Source: Hydrogenophilales bacterium
GTDB lineage: Bacteria > Pseudomonadota > Gammaproteobacteria > Burkholderiales > Thiobacteraceae
Length of the DNA stretch: 64,000 bases
Direction of reading: 5' to 3'
Assembly: GCA_016235775.1 (NCBI GenBank)
Contig: JACRIU010000127.1
Span: 1-64,000 of the forward strand
Shown here piece after piece: positions 34,183 through 44,279 of this stretch. The translations under genes were made by a program, and so were the position numbers. How positions within the stretch are numbered: the stretch's first letter is position 1; the number at the start of each line of letters is the position of its first letter. The notes below the pieces were generated by a model. That model did not search any database, had not been told where the DNA came from, and worked only from the letters and a program-made list of their open reading frames with translations.

Positions 34183-34881
34183 TTAGTTCGGCAATATATC
34201 GGCTGCGCGGTAATAATCGTCCGGTATGCCGATATCGATAAAATTCGTGCCGGTGACAAATCCAACCACGCGCTTTCCGGCTTTTAATAGGCGTGGAAAC
34301 AAATCCTGTTCCAGCGCAACTTTATCGCCGGGCGCGTAGCCCAAGCCGAGCAGCACGGCAGGCCGCACCAAATACACGCCGCCGTTGATTATACCTTCGC
34401 CCCCGCTCGCCGCCGCGCTAAAGGCGGCCACGTTACCCTGCGCGTCCAGCGCCACTTCGCCATAGCGATCGTTATGCGCAATCCGCCGCAGCGCGACGGT
34501 GACATCGGCCAGCAAAGCGTCATGCCGCGCGCGCAGCTCGGCCAGATTTACCTCAAAAAAAGTATCGCCGTTCAGGACCAAAACCAAATCATCCTGCGCT
34601 TGGCTGAGCCCTAACAGCAAACCGCCGCCCGTGCCGAGCGGGGTTGCTTCGCGCGCATACACGACAGGGCATTGCCGGTAGGCGCCGCCGAAATGCGCTT
34701 CGATCAATTCATGCATATAGCCGACCGACAAAATAAAGCGCGTCACGCCCTGCCCGATCCAATAATCCATTTGATGCTCGAGAAAGGGCCGGTTGCGAAT
34801 CGGCGCCATCGGCTTGGGCAAATCCGGCACCGCTTCGCGTAAACGCGTGCCGAGGCCGCCGGCGAGAATCAGCGCATCCAT
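34183..34881 (-). CDS. hddC: D-glycero-alpha-D-manno-heptose-1-phosphate guanylyltransferase-like (HddC)
   Basis: 232 residues. MDALILAGGLGTRLREAVPDLPKPM is the nucleotidyltransferase signature in the HddC form, GTGGGLLLGL and LVLNGDTFFEV give the nucleotide- and metal-binding parts, and NFIDIGIPDDYYRA is the usual C-terminal motif. The enzyme joins GTP and heptose-1-phosphate. Stop and start overlap as TAATG with the upstream PLP-fold gene, and gmhA follows 5 bases after its stop. A different base specificity cannot be excluded, but neighbouring hddA and gmhA make GDP-heptose the natural product. Confidence 0.88.
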   Translation of the reverse strand: MDALILAGGLGTRLREAVPDLPKPMAPIRNRPFLEHQMDYWIGQGVTRFILSVGYMHELIEAHFGGAYRQCPVVYAREATPLGTGGGLLLGLSQAQDDLVLVLNGDTFFEVNLAELRARHDALLADVTVALRRIAHNDRYGEVALDAQGNVAAFSAAASGGEGIINGGVYLVRPAVLLGLGYAPGDKVALEQDLFPRLLKAGKRVVGFVTGTNFIDIGIPDDYYRAADILPN

Positions 34882-36050
34882 TAGACGGCAGCGCGCGTCA
34901 GCACTTCGTGGAAGCGCGTGATCTGCGGTGTAATGTCCTGCGGATGATTGCCGACGAAGAACCCGCGATCATGCGCCAGGTTGGCGTTCACAATTTTTCC
35001 GACGGTATCGTAATCGAAATACTTGATCACGTCGTGGCGCAGGAAACAGCCGCCGGTGATGATGCGGTAGCCGATATCGGCGTCTTTCAGCGCTTGCATC
35101 ACGCGCTTGCGGTCGATATCGAATTTCGGGTTCAGAATCACGGTGAAAGCGAACCAGGAGCTGTTGCCGTTCTCGCGCTGGATGATGAAGCGCTCGTCGC
35201 CCTTGAATAACTTGGTAAAGAGCGACGCATTCTTGCGCCGCACGTCGATCATGCCGTCGAGTTTTTTGAGTTGCTCAATACCAATCGCGCCCGATAGCTC
35301 CAGCGGCCGCGCATTGTAGCCGGGCAAAATAAAACGATAGGCTTCATAAAAGTCATCGTCGCGTTTCTCATAAATATCGCTATCCGCCGGCAGATCGCGC
35401 GTCCAGCCATGCGCGCGCAGCGATTTGGCGATGTGATACAGCTCGGTATTATCGGTCACCACCACGCCGCCTTCCATGGTGGCGATGTGGTGCGAGAAGA
35501 AAGAACTGAAGGTGCCGATATCGCCGAAGGTGCCGGTAAGCTGGCCATTCAGCGTCGCCCCCATCGACTCGCAATTGTCTTCGAACAGATACAAGCCGTG
35601 CTTGTCGCAAAACGCGCGCATCACATCCAGCGCCGCCGGGTTGCCGAGGATGCTCACCGCCATCACCATGCGCGTCTTGGGCGTCAACGCCGCTTCGAGC
35701 TTGGACACATCCAGATTGAGCGTATCGAGCTCAACATCCACGAAACGCAGGCGCAGGCCGTATTGCTGCAGCGGATAATAGGTCGTGGACCAGGAGATCG
35801 CCGGCACGATCACTTCGTCGCCGCGCTGCAAGGGACGCTCCTTTTTAAAGAACAGCGCGCCGACGCCGACCAAGTTCGCGGCCGAACCGGATCTCACCAT
35901 CAAGGCGTGCTTGGAGCCGAATTTCCTGGCGAAATCTTCTTCAAACTTGCGTACGTTCGCCCCCATGGTGAATAGACCGGTTTGAATCACGCGCTGCATG
36001 GCGTCGATTTCTTCGGTGCCCCAGGAGGTGCTGGCTAATTCGTAAAACAT
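34881..36050 (-). CDS. DegT-family sugar dehydratase with His in place of the PLP lysine (ColD/RfbH-like)
   Basis: 389 residues of the DegT/DnrJ/EryC1 fold: LMVRSGSAANLVGVGALFF, DEVIVPAISWSTTYYPLQQ, LFEDNCESMGAT and PGYNARPLELSGAIGIEQL. In aminotransferases of this family a lysine sits six residues before the E of the TxGEGG motif; here the segment is FFSHHIATMEGG, so that position is His. His at this site marks the PMP-dependent 3-dehydratases (ColD, RfbH), which remove the 3-hydroxyl of a 4-keto sugar. So a 3-deoxy sugar-nucleotide is predicted. AAGGA precedes the ATG by five bases. Upstream lies the nested repeat region. Confidence 0.85.
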   Translation of the reverse strand: MFYELASTSWGTEEIDAMQRVIQTGLFTMGANVRKFEEDFARKFGSKHALMVRSGSAANLVGVGALFFKKERPLQRGDEVIVPAISWSTTYYPLQQYGLRLRFVDVELDTLNLDVSKLEAALTPKTRMVMAVSILGNPAALDVMRAFCDKHGLYLFEDNCESMGATLNGQLTGTFGDIGTFSSFFSHHIATMEGGVVVTDNTELYHIAKSLRAHGWTRDLPADSDIYEKRDDDFYEAYRFILPGYNARPLELSGAIGIEQLKKLDGMIDVRRKNASLFTKLFKGDERFIIQRENGNSSWFAFTVILNPKFDIDRKRVMQALKDADIGYRIITGGCFLRHDVIKYFDYDTVGKIVNANLAHDRGFFVGNHPQDITPQITRFHEVLTRAAV

Positions 36051-36077
36051 GGCGATCCTTTTTAAAAAAAAAACAAT

Positions 36078-36373
36078 AGACAGGATTAACAGGATTTTTC
36101 AGGATTAACAGGAAGACCGCTGATATAAAAGTACCAGAATATAAATCAATCGTCTTGCTTACTGATGAGGCCGTCAATTTGTGCGTACTCGGCAAATCGC
36201 CCCCTCCCCCTTGATGGGGGAGGGCTGGGGAGAGGGTGAAAATATGAGCTGTTTCTACCCCTCTCCCCAACCCTCTCCCACAAGGGGAGAGGGGGCGCAC
36301 GGTGAATCCAGTTACGCACTATTTACCGACCTGCTCAGTAACTAACCACAAGAAAAATCCTGTTAATCCTGTC
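36078..36373. repeat. Nested repeats: AGGATTAACAGGATT pair flanking a CTCTCCC-type palindrome
   Basis: The left arm GACAGGATTAACAGGATTTTTCAGGATTAACAGG (36078-36112) is complementary to GAAAAATCCTGTTAATCCTGTC (36353-36373). Between them, at 36198-36298, lies an independent palindrome CCCCCTCCCCCTTGATGGGGGAGGG...CCCTCTCCCACAAGGGGAGAGGGGGC. The 341-base gap between the E1-beta gene and the DegT gene (36051-36391) contains nothing else I recognise; the overlapping track ORF is repeat-derived. Confidence 0.78.
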
Positions 36374-36391
36374 CATTGCCTTTAATACCGA

Positions 36392-37429
36392 TTACTTTCC
36401 ACACAACTCGCGAATCGTCGTGCTGATGCGCTTCACATCCGGATAGAGAAATTGTTCCAGGGTATAGCCGGCCGGGTGCGGAATGTCCGGCAAGCCGATG
36501 CGGCGCACCGGCGCTTTGAGCGAATCGAACCATTTTTCGGCGGCGAGGCAGCCGATCTCGGCGCATACGCCGCCCATCGCCCAGCCCGTGTCCACCACCA
36601 CCAGGCGCCCGGTTTTTTTCAGCGACTCGGCGATGATTTCTTCGTCCAGGGGTTTGATCGTGCGCAGGTCGATCACTTCGGCGTCGATGCCCTCGGCAGC
36701 CAATTTGTTGGCGGCTTGCAAGCCCAACTCCAAGGCATGGGATGCGCCGACGATGGTCACGTCCTTGCCGCGCCGGCGGTAGATGCCTTTGCCCAGCGGC
36801 ACGCGGTAAAAACCTTCAGGCACGATGCCGTCTTTTTTCATCAGCCAGCGATGCTCGAACACCAGCACCGGGTTGTTGTCGAGGATGGCGGAGAGCATCA
36901 GGCCCTTGGCGTCATACGGCGAGCTCGGCATCACGATTTTCAAGCCCGGCACGCCGATCAGCAAGCCTTGAATCGCCTGCGAATGCTGCGCGCCGGAACC
37001 CCAGCCGCGGCCGATGGCGGCCCACACCACCATGGGTACCTTGGTCAGGCCGTTGTCCATGTAATGCATTTTCGCGGCGTGCGTCACCAACTGGTTGAAC
37101 GCCAGCAGAATGAAATCCGGCCGGTTGTGCATGAATACCGGGCGCAAACCGTTCATCGCCGCGCCGACGCTCATGCCCATCATGCCCTCTTCCGACAGGG
37201 GTGAATCGAACACGCGCTTCTCGCCGAATTTATCCTGCAGATCCTTGGTCACGCCAAACATCGCGGTCGGGTCATCCACGCCCTGGCCGAACACAAACAC
37301 CGAGGGATCCTGCTCGAGCGCGATCTCCAGCGCCTCGTTCACGGCCTTGGCATAGCCCAACACCCGCCCTTCCTTCGGATCGGGTGCGTCATACACCAGC
37401 GAATTGACTAAACCTTCATCCCACGGCAT
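36392..37429 (-). CDS. TPP-dependent 2-oxoacid dehydrogenase E1 beta-like subunit
   Basis: 345 residues of the transketolase-like pyrimidine-binding plus C-terminal fold: VFVFGQGVDDPTAMFGVT, RVFDSPLSEEGMMGMSVGAA (the Glu that activates TPP), GWGSGAQHSQAIQG (substrate His) and VIDLRTIKPLDEEIIAESL. It follows its alpha partner by 12 bases. No E2 or E3 gene is near, so a classical dehydrogenase complex is not encoded here. In a few antibiotic clusters such stand-alone E1 pairs add a two-carbon branch to a keto sugar; in this sugar-nucleotide island that is an attractive but unproven role. Confidence 0.9.
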   Translation of the reverse strand: MPWDEGLVNSLVYDAPDPKEGRVLGYAKAVNEALEIALEQDPSVFVFGQGVDDPTAMFGVTKDLQDKFGEKRVFDSPLSEEGMMGMSVGAAMNGLRPVFMHNRPDFILLAFNQLVTHAAKMHYMDNGLTKVPMVVWAAIGRGWGSGAQHSQAIQGLLIGVPGLKIVMPSSPYDAKGLMLSAILDNNPVLVFEHRWLMKKDGIVPEGFYRVPLGKGIYRRRGKDVTIVGASHALELGLQAANKLAAEGIDAEVIDLRTIKPLDEEIIAESLKKTGRLVVVDTGWAMGGVCAEIGCLAAEKWFDSLKAPVRRIGLPDIPHPAGYTLEQFLYPDVKRISTTIRELCGK

Positions 37430-37441
37430 GTGTGTGGCCTC

Positions 37442-38467
37442 TCAATCAGCGTACACATGCGTGTACAAATCGGCTTCGCTTGGATTGGGGCTGGCGAGCG
37501 CGAAGTCGAAGGCTTCCATCGTCTCCGCCATGATTTCGCCCGCCATGACTTTGCGCGCCTGCTCGTCGATCAGGCCGGCCGATTTCAGAAACGCAAAATA
37601 GGTTTCGATCGGGCAGACTTTTTGCCACGCCTCGCGCTCGGCGATATCGCGATAGCCGGTCTTGCTGTCGTCGCCCGCCCCGCCATGGGCGCGGAAGCGA
37701 TACACCGGCGATTCGATGAAGGTGGGGCCGCCGCCTTGCCTGGCGCGCGCCACCGCCGCTTGCATGGCCTCATACACCGCCAATACATTCGTGCCATCCA
37801 CCAGCACGCTCGGCATGCCATAGCTTGCCGCCCATTTGTAGATTTCGCGCTTGGGCTGACGGGTATGCAGCGGCGATTGCACCGAGTAAAAATTATTCTC
37901 GCAGAAATAGATGATGGGCAGTTGCTTCAGCGCCGCGAAGTTGAGCGCCTCGGACACCGCTCCCTCTTCGGTGGCGGCATCGCCGAGAAACACCGTCGTC
38001 ACATAACTCGCGTTTTGCATCTGTGCGGCGAATGCCGCGCCGGTGGCGATCGGCACCACGCCGGCGACGATGGCCGAGCTGCCGGCCATGCCGACCGATT
38101 TATCCATCAAGTGCATCGAACCGCCGCGCGACCCGACGCAACCATTGATGCGGCAATGCATTTCGCACAACATGGCTTTCAGATCGCCGCCTTTGGCAAA
38201 ATAGTTGCCGTGCGTGCGGTGGCTGGCGTAGAGCAAATCGGCATGCGTCAAGGCCGCGCAGGCGCCGACCGAGGTCGCCTCCTGCCCGATCACCAAATGG
38301 ATCGGCGACTTCATGTGGTCTTGCCAATAGCGGCGCTCGATTTCTTCCTCGATGATGCGGATGCGCAACATGTCGCGGAACAGCTTGAGCAGGAACACCG
38401 GCTCGTAGTGGCTTAGCTTTTCCTGCCAGCCGGCAAAGCCGGTACCGTGGTAGTCGTAGCGAATCAT
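37442..38467 (-). CDS. TPP-dependent 2-oxoacid dehydrogenase E1 alpha-like subunit
   Basis: 341 residues. The TPP motif starts GDAATEEGAVSEAL and ends with CENN about 28 residues later, with GDA for the usual GDG. Other E1-alpha landmarks: HLVIGQEATSVGACAAL, LYASHRTHGNYFAKGG, GSRGGSMHLMDKSVG and RFRAHGGAGDD. It starts 3 bases after hddA's stop and is followed by E1-beta, so the pair is expressed with the heptose kinase. The missing E2/E3 suggests that the hydroxyethyl- or acyl-TPP intermediate is passed to a small acceptor rather than lipoate. Confidence 0.9.
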   Translation of the reverse strand: MIRYDYHGTGFAGWQEKLSHYEPVFLLKLFRDMLRIRIIEEEIERRYWQDHMKSPIHLVIGQEATSVGACAALTHADLLYASHRTHGNYFAKGGDLKAMLCEMHCRINGCVGSRGGSMHLMDKSVGMAGSSAIVAGVVPIATGAAFAAQMQNASYVTTVFLGDAATEEGAVSEALNFAALKQLPIIYFCENNFYSVQSPLHTRQPKREIYKWAASYGMPSVLVDGTNVLAVYEAMQAAVARARQGGGPTFIESPVYRFRAHGGAGDDSKTGYRDIAEREAWQKVCPIETYFAFLKSAGLIDEQARKVMAGEIMAETMEAFDFALASPNPSEADLYTHVYAD

Positions 38468-38470
38468 TGT

Positions 38471-39465
38471 TTAACCTAATCCATTCGGTTGATACATCAC
38501 AATCTTGCTGCCCGAGGTGTCGAATTTAATCGGCACATAGATCAAGCCCTTCAATTTTTCACGGATCGCGGCATGCTGCTCGGGACGCGCAAAAAACATC
38601 AGGAAGCCGCCACCGCCCGCGCCCAGCAGCTTGCCGCCGAGCGCGCCCGCCGATATCGCCGCTTCATAGATCTGGTCGATCTCGGGGGTGGTCACCTTGT
38701 CTGACAGCTTGCGCTTGTATTGCCAATTTTCGTTCAGGAGCTTGCCGAAATCGTCGAAGTTGTCCTTTTCGCTCCCGAGAATGCTGAGCGCTTCATCCAC
38801 CAGCGCGCGCATCATGCGCAGCTCGGTCTTGCGTTGATTGAGATTGTCGATCTTGGCCTTGGCCACGTCCGAGGCATAGCGCGAAATGCCGGTAAAAAAC
38901 AGCATCAAATGCGATTCCAGCGACTCGCGCCGTTCCGGGCGCAAGATCACCGGATTGACGTCTATCGAGCCGTCTTGATGGAACTCGATCTTGTTGAAGC
39001 CGCCATAGGCCGCGGACACTTGATCTTGCGAGCCGACATTCTCCTGGATCAGATCCTGCTCGACATGAAGCGCATGCTGCAACAGCTTTTCCTTGGTGAC
39101 GTACATCCCCTTCATCGCCATCAGCGCATTGATCAGGCCGACCGTGAAGGAAGAGCTGGAACCGAGCCCGGAGCGCGCCGGCAGATCGCCGTCATGATGC
39201 ACTTCGATCCCGCGCACGCAATTCATCCATTGCAGCACCTCGCGCACCGCCGGATGCTCGATCTGCGACAACTCCGCCACATTCTCGATGCGGGAATAGA
39301 CGATGCGGTATTTATGCTCGAAAAAAGGCGGCAGATAGCGGCAACTGATGTAGCAGTATTTGTCGATCGCCGTCGCCAGCACCGCGCCGCCGTGTTCGCG
39401 GTACCAGGCCGGATAATCCGTGCCGCCGCCGAAAAAGGAAATGCGAAAGGGAGTACGGCTGATAA

Positions 39466-39469
<4 letters not shown>
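38471..39469 (-). CDS. hddA: D-glycero-alpha-D-manno-heptose-7-phosphate kinase-like GHMP kinase (HddA)
   Basis: 332 residues. MIISRTPFRISFFGGGTDYP is the HddA-type N-terminus, DLPARSGLGSSSSFTVGLINAL the GHMP ATP-binding motif 2, and GALGGKLLGAGGGGFLMFFA motif 3. The enzyme phosphorylates C1 of heptose-7-phosphate, giving the 1,7-bisphosphate that gmhB and hddC then process. The ATG overlaps the stop of the radical-SAM gene as ATGA, so both are co-translated. The heptose genes are split over two sub-operons (here and at 33.6-34.9 kb). Confidence 0.92.
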
Positions 39470-40983
<1,514 letters not shown>

Positions 40984-41105
40984 TAAATAACCTTATTTAT
41001 CAATATATTGTATATGCAGACTCAAGACCGCAGGCCGTAGTTTAGAACATTATCGGTCGGCTTTGACGCTTCTTAAGCTTTGAATTGACTCTAAATGCAG
41101 AGAAA

Positions 41106-41639
41106 TTAGTCTTCCGGCGAGTCCTGATCGGGGAAAAGTACGTCGGTAAAACCGAATTGACGCATATCTTTCATGCGCATCGGATACAGCACGCCATACA
41201 GATGATCGCACTCATGCTGCACCACTCGCGCGTGGAATCCCTCCACCGTGCGGTCGATGGGATTGCCCGCAGCATCCACACCGGTATAGCGCAAGCGTTT
41301 GAAACGCGGCACGACACCGCGCATGCCCGGCACGGAAAGACAACCTTCCCAGCCGTCTTCCATCTCCTCGTCCAGTTTATACAGCGTGGGATTGATCAGA
41401 ATCGTGAAAGGCACTTGTTCGGCATCGGGATAGCGCGGGTTGTGCTCCACGCCGAAAATCACCAATTGCTGGTTGACGCCGATTTGCGGGGCGGCAAGCC
41501 CCGCGCCATTTTCATCCGCCATGGTGTCGCGCAGGTCCTGGATGAGTGCGTGGAGTTCCGGTGTGTCGAAACGATCCACCAGTTCCGCCACGCGCAGCAG
41601 ACGCGGATCGCCCATGCGGAGAATTTCTCTGACGCTCAT
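41106..41639 (-). CDS. def: Peptide deformylase
   Basis: 177 residues, typical length. All three motifs are present: [18 protein letters not shown] (metal-binding Cys) and QHECDHL (metal-binding His pair and catalytic Glu). It removes the formyl group from nascent N-terminal methionine. It starts three bases after the mtnP stop, so it is the distal gene of a small mtnP-def unit. The usual fmt partner is not adjacent. The 122-base gap downstream to the radical SAM start separates housekeeping from glycan genes. Confidence 0.95.
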   Translation of the reverse strand: MSVREILRMGDPRLLRVAELVDRFDTPELHALIQDLRDTMADENGAGLAAPQIGVNQQLVIFGVEHNPRYPDAEQVPFTILINPTLYKLDEEMEDGWEGCLSVPGMRGVVPRFKRLRYTGVDAAGNPIDRTVEGFHARVVQHECDHLYGVLYPMRMKDMRQFGFTDVLFPDQDSPED

Positions 41640-41642
41640 GGC

Positions 41643-42389
41643 CTAGCTGGCGTGCAAGGCAACCAAATGCTCGAGGATGTTGCGCACGCGCTGCATGGAT
41701 TGCTTCAACACCGCTTCGACTTCATCGTAATGCACCGCGTCCTTGCTCGATCCGCGGCCCGCGGCGAAATTCGCCACCACGCCGATCGTGGCGTAACACA
41801 GCCCGATTTCCTTGGCGAGCCCGGCTTCCGGCATGCCGGTCATGCCCACCATGGTCGCGCCGTCACGCTCCAGGCGATTGATCTCCGCTTTCGATTCCAG
41901 GCGCGGCCCCTGCACCGCCGCATAGACGCCGCCATCAACACAGGTCTCGCCCGCTGCCTGCGCCGCGCGCAAACAAAGCTCGCGCATTTTTTGGCAATAC
42001 GGCTCGGTGAAATCCATGTGCACCACCGGCTTGTCCTTGCCTTCGCGAAAGGTGGTTTTGCGGCCATGCGTGTAATCGATGATCTGATCCGGGATCACAA
42101 TCGTGCCCGGCTTCAAATCCGCATGAATGCCCCCGACCGAGGCCACCGACACCAGATCCTTGACGCCGCGCGAGTGGATCGCCCAGATATTTGCGCGGTA
42201 GTTCACTTCGTGCGGCGGGATGGTATGGCCGTAGCCGTGCCGCGCCAGAAAAATGATTTCCTCGTTCGATAGCCGGCCGATAGTCAGCGCGCCGGAGGGC
42301 TCGCCGAAGGGCGTGCGGATCACTTGGCGATGGGTAATTTCAAGGTTGGCGAGTTGCGTCAGGCCGGAGCCGCCGATAATTGAGAGCAT
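41643..42389 (-). CDS. mtnP: S-methyl-5'-thioinosine/thioadenosine phosphorylase
   Basis: 248 residues of the PNP/MTAP fold: MLSIIGGSGLTQL, ARHGYGHTIPPHEVNYRANIWA (phosphate and ribose contacts), ASVGGIHADLKPGTIVIPDQ, GGVYAAVQGPRLESKAEI and GMTGMPEAGLAKE. The base-contacting loop reads NFAAGRGSS rather than the D-x-D adenine motif of eukaryotic MTAP, which favours the methylthioinosine form found in Pseudomonas and many betaproteobacteria. It yields methylthioribose-1-phosphate, the substrate of MtnA, encoded at 13955-15004. Confidence 0.88.
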   Translation of the reverse strand: MLSIIGGSGLTQLANLEITHRQVIRTPFGEPSGALTIGRLSNEEIIFLARHGYGHTIPPHEVNYRANIWAIHSRGVKDLVSVASVGGIHADLKPGTIVIPDQIIDYTHGRKTTFREGKDKPVVHMDFTEPYCQKMRELCLRAAQAAGETCVDGGVYAAVQGPRLESKAEINRLERDGATMVGMTGMPEAGLAKEIGLCYATIGVVANFAAGRGSSKDAVHYDEVEAVLKQSMQRVRNILEHLVALHAS

Positions 42390-42426
42390 AGGGTTTGTCT
42401 TAAAGAATGATTATGAAAAAGCTTTG

Positions 42427-42503
42427 AACCACGAATGAACACGAATGGACACTAAAAAACCAGGATGATTTTCATTGGTGTTCATTCGTGTTTATTCGTG
42501 GTT
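42427..42503. repeat. ACCACGAATGAACACGAAT-type interrupted palindrome (copy 2)
   Basis: Left arm AACCACGAATGAACACGAATGG and right arm CATTGGTGTTCATTCGTGTTTATTCGTGGTT. The right arm reaches into the 3' end of the leftward TPR-glycosyltransferase gene: its last codons AAC-CAC-GAA and stop TAA are repeat sequence. Confidence 0.85.
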
Positions 42504-44279
42504 TCCATGATGAACTTTAACATATTGCTCAAGTGCTTGCGCGAGCGCCGCGATCACTGACGCCCAGTCTCCCGCCTGCGTTTGCCGGAACAAGCGCAGC
42601 GTCGGGTACCACGGGCTATCGGCCCGATCCAGCAGCCAGCGCCAGGCCGGAACTTTCGCCAGCAATACCCACGCCGGCTTGCCCAGTGCGCCGGCCAGAT
42701 GCGCTGCCGCGGTTTCCACGGTGATGATGAGATCGAGTTGGCTCATCGCCGCCGCCGTGTCGCCGAAATCGCGAAAGTCCTCACCCAAGGGAATCAGCGG
42801 CACACCGGCGTCGCGCATATCCGATGCCGCCTTGCCGACTTGCAGGCTGTAAAAGCGGCAGCCGGGAATCTCGAGCAGCGGCGCCAAGTCGCGCAAGGTG
42901 CATGACCGCGCCTGATCGTAGGCGCTATCCGGGTTGCCCGCCCAGACCAGACCGACCTTGAGTGCCGGGCTGGGCGCGATGCGTGCGCGCCACTTCAAAC
43001 TCACCGCGTCATCCGCGAATAAATACGGCACGCCGCTGGGAATCGTGTCCAGCGTGGTGCCGAATACGCCGGGCAAACTCTCCAGCGGCAGGTGCAGGTC
43101 GAACCGGCTTTCATCCACTGCTTGCACGCTACGCTCCAGCCACTGGTCCACGCCGGCCAAGCCGCGCAAAGCGGGCTGCAAGCCCGGTTTCACTTCAAAC
43201 AGCACGGTACCGCCGCGCGCCTTCACCAGCGGCAAATAGCGCGCGAATTGAAACACGTCGCCGTAGCCGATTTCATCGTAAATCAAGAGCCGCTTGCCCG
43301 CGAACGGTTCACCGTTCCAGTAGGGCTTGGCGTAACGATGCGGGTAAGCTTGCTGGAACAGGAAGCGCCATTCATAACCTTCCCAGCCGCGCACCAGATC
43401 GCCCTTCTGCAAATACGCCAGCGCGCGGCCCCACTGCGCTTCGGCCAGATCGGGCTTGAGCGCAAGCGCCTGGTCATAGCGCGCAATCGCCTCATCAACG
43501 AAACCTTGGCGCGATAAGGCATTCGCCAAGTTCAGCGCCGCCGCCGGATTGTGCGGCTCCAAGGCCAGCGCTTCCGCATAGTGCGTCATCGCCGCCGCGT
43601 ACTTGCCTTGGGCCACCAACACATTGCCCAGATTATTGCGCAGTTCCGGCGCGCGCGGCTGCAAATGGACGGCCTGGCTCAGCGCCGCTTCCGCGCCGGC
43701 GTAATTGCCCAGCGCCTTCTCGGTCAGCCCTAAATAATGCAGGCTGGAAACATGATCCGGCGCCATCAATAGGGCTTGCTCCAACTGGTGCTTTGCTGCC
43801 TCGGGGCTGCCGGCGCGCAGCAATACCCGGCCCAGATTGGCGCGCGCATCGACAAAGCGCGGCGCGCATTCCAAGGCTTGCTCGAAGCGCGCTTGCGCCG
43901 CTACATATTGCTCCTGCGCTTCCAATGCACAGCCGAGATTGTTGAGCGCTTCGGGAAAATCCGGGCGCAGCGCCAGCGCACGCGCAAATGCCGCTTGCGC
44001 CGCCACGGGATTGACCAAGGACAATTGCGCCGAGCCGAGATTGAAAAAGACTTGGGGATTCTCCGGCAAGGATTTTGCCGCGATTTCGAAATAGGCGGCA
44101 GCGCGCGCGGCCTGCCCCTGCCCCGCCGCAATGGCGCCCAGCAGGTGCAGCACGTTCGGGTCGCCGGGATAGCGGCTCAGCGCGTGCTGGCAGTGCGCCT
44201 CCGCCGCAGGGAAATCGCGCAGGGAAAACAGCCGATGCGCCTCGATCAGCAGATTTTCCAGGGTGGCAGGGACGCTCAT
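42492..44279 (-). CDS. TPR-repeat GT9-like glycosyltransferase (single module)
   Basis: About 595 residues from the ATG at 44279, which overlaps the hpt stop as ATGA; the track's 44315 start lies inside hpt. Residues 1-310 are about eight TPR units (PEALNNLGCALEAQEQYVAA and similar). Residues 320-590 are a heptosyltransferase-like domain: VRGWEGYEWRF, IYDEIGYGDVFQFARYLPLV, LKVGLVWAGNPDS and TVETAAAHLAGALGKPAWVL with DSPWYPTLRLFRQ. It is the single-module relative of the tandem protein at 1-3028. The last residues NHE and the stop come from a palindromic repeat, so the original C-terminus may have been altered. Acceptor unknown. Confidence 0.82.
   Translation of the reverse strand: MSVPATLENLLIEAHRLFSLRDFPAAEAHCQHALSRYPGDPNVLHLLGAIAAGQGQAARAAAYFEIAAKSLPENPQVFFNLGSAQLSLVNPVAAQAAFARALALRPDFPEALNNLGCALEAQEQYVAAQARFEQALECAPRFVDARANLGRVLLRAGSPEAAKHQLEQALLMAPDHVSSLHYLGLTEKALGNYAGAEAALSQAVHLQPRAPELRNNLGNVLVAQGKYAAAMTHYAEALALEPHNPAAALNLANALSRQGFVDEAIARYDQALALKPDLAEAQWGRALAYLQKGDLVRGWEGYEWRFLFQQAYPHRYAKPYWNGEPFAGKRLLIYDEIGYGDVFQFARYLPLVKARGGTVLFEVKPGLQPALRGLAGVDQWLERSVQAVDESRFDLHLPLESLPGVFGTTLDTIPSGVPYLFADDAVSLKWRARIAPSPALKVGLVWAGNPDSAYDQARSCTLRDLAPLLEIPGCRFYSLQVGKAASDMRDAGVPLIPLGEDFRDFGDTAAAMSQLDLIITVETAAAHLAGALGKPAWVLLAKVPAWRWLLDRADSPWYPTLRLFRQTQAGDWASVIAALAQALEQYVKVHHGNHE

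Noticed and set aside
36941-38416. E1 alpha/beta genes as part of a pyruvate dehydrogenase complex operon
   Set aside because: No E2 or E3 gene is within the window, and both neighbours are sugar-nucleotide genes.
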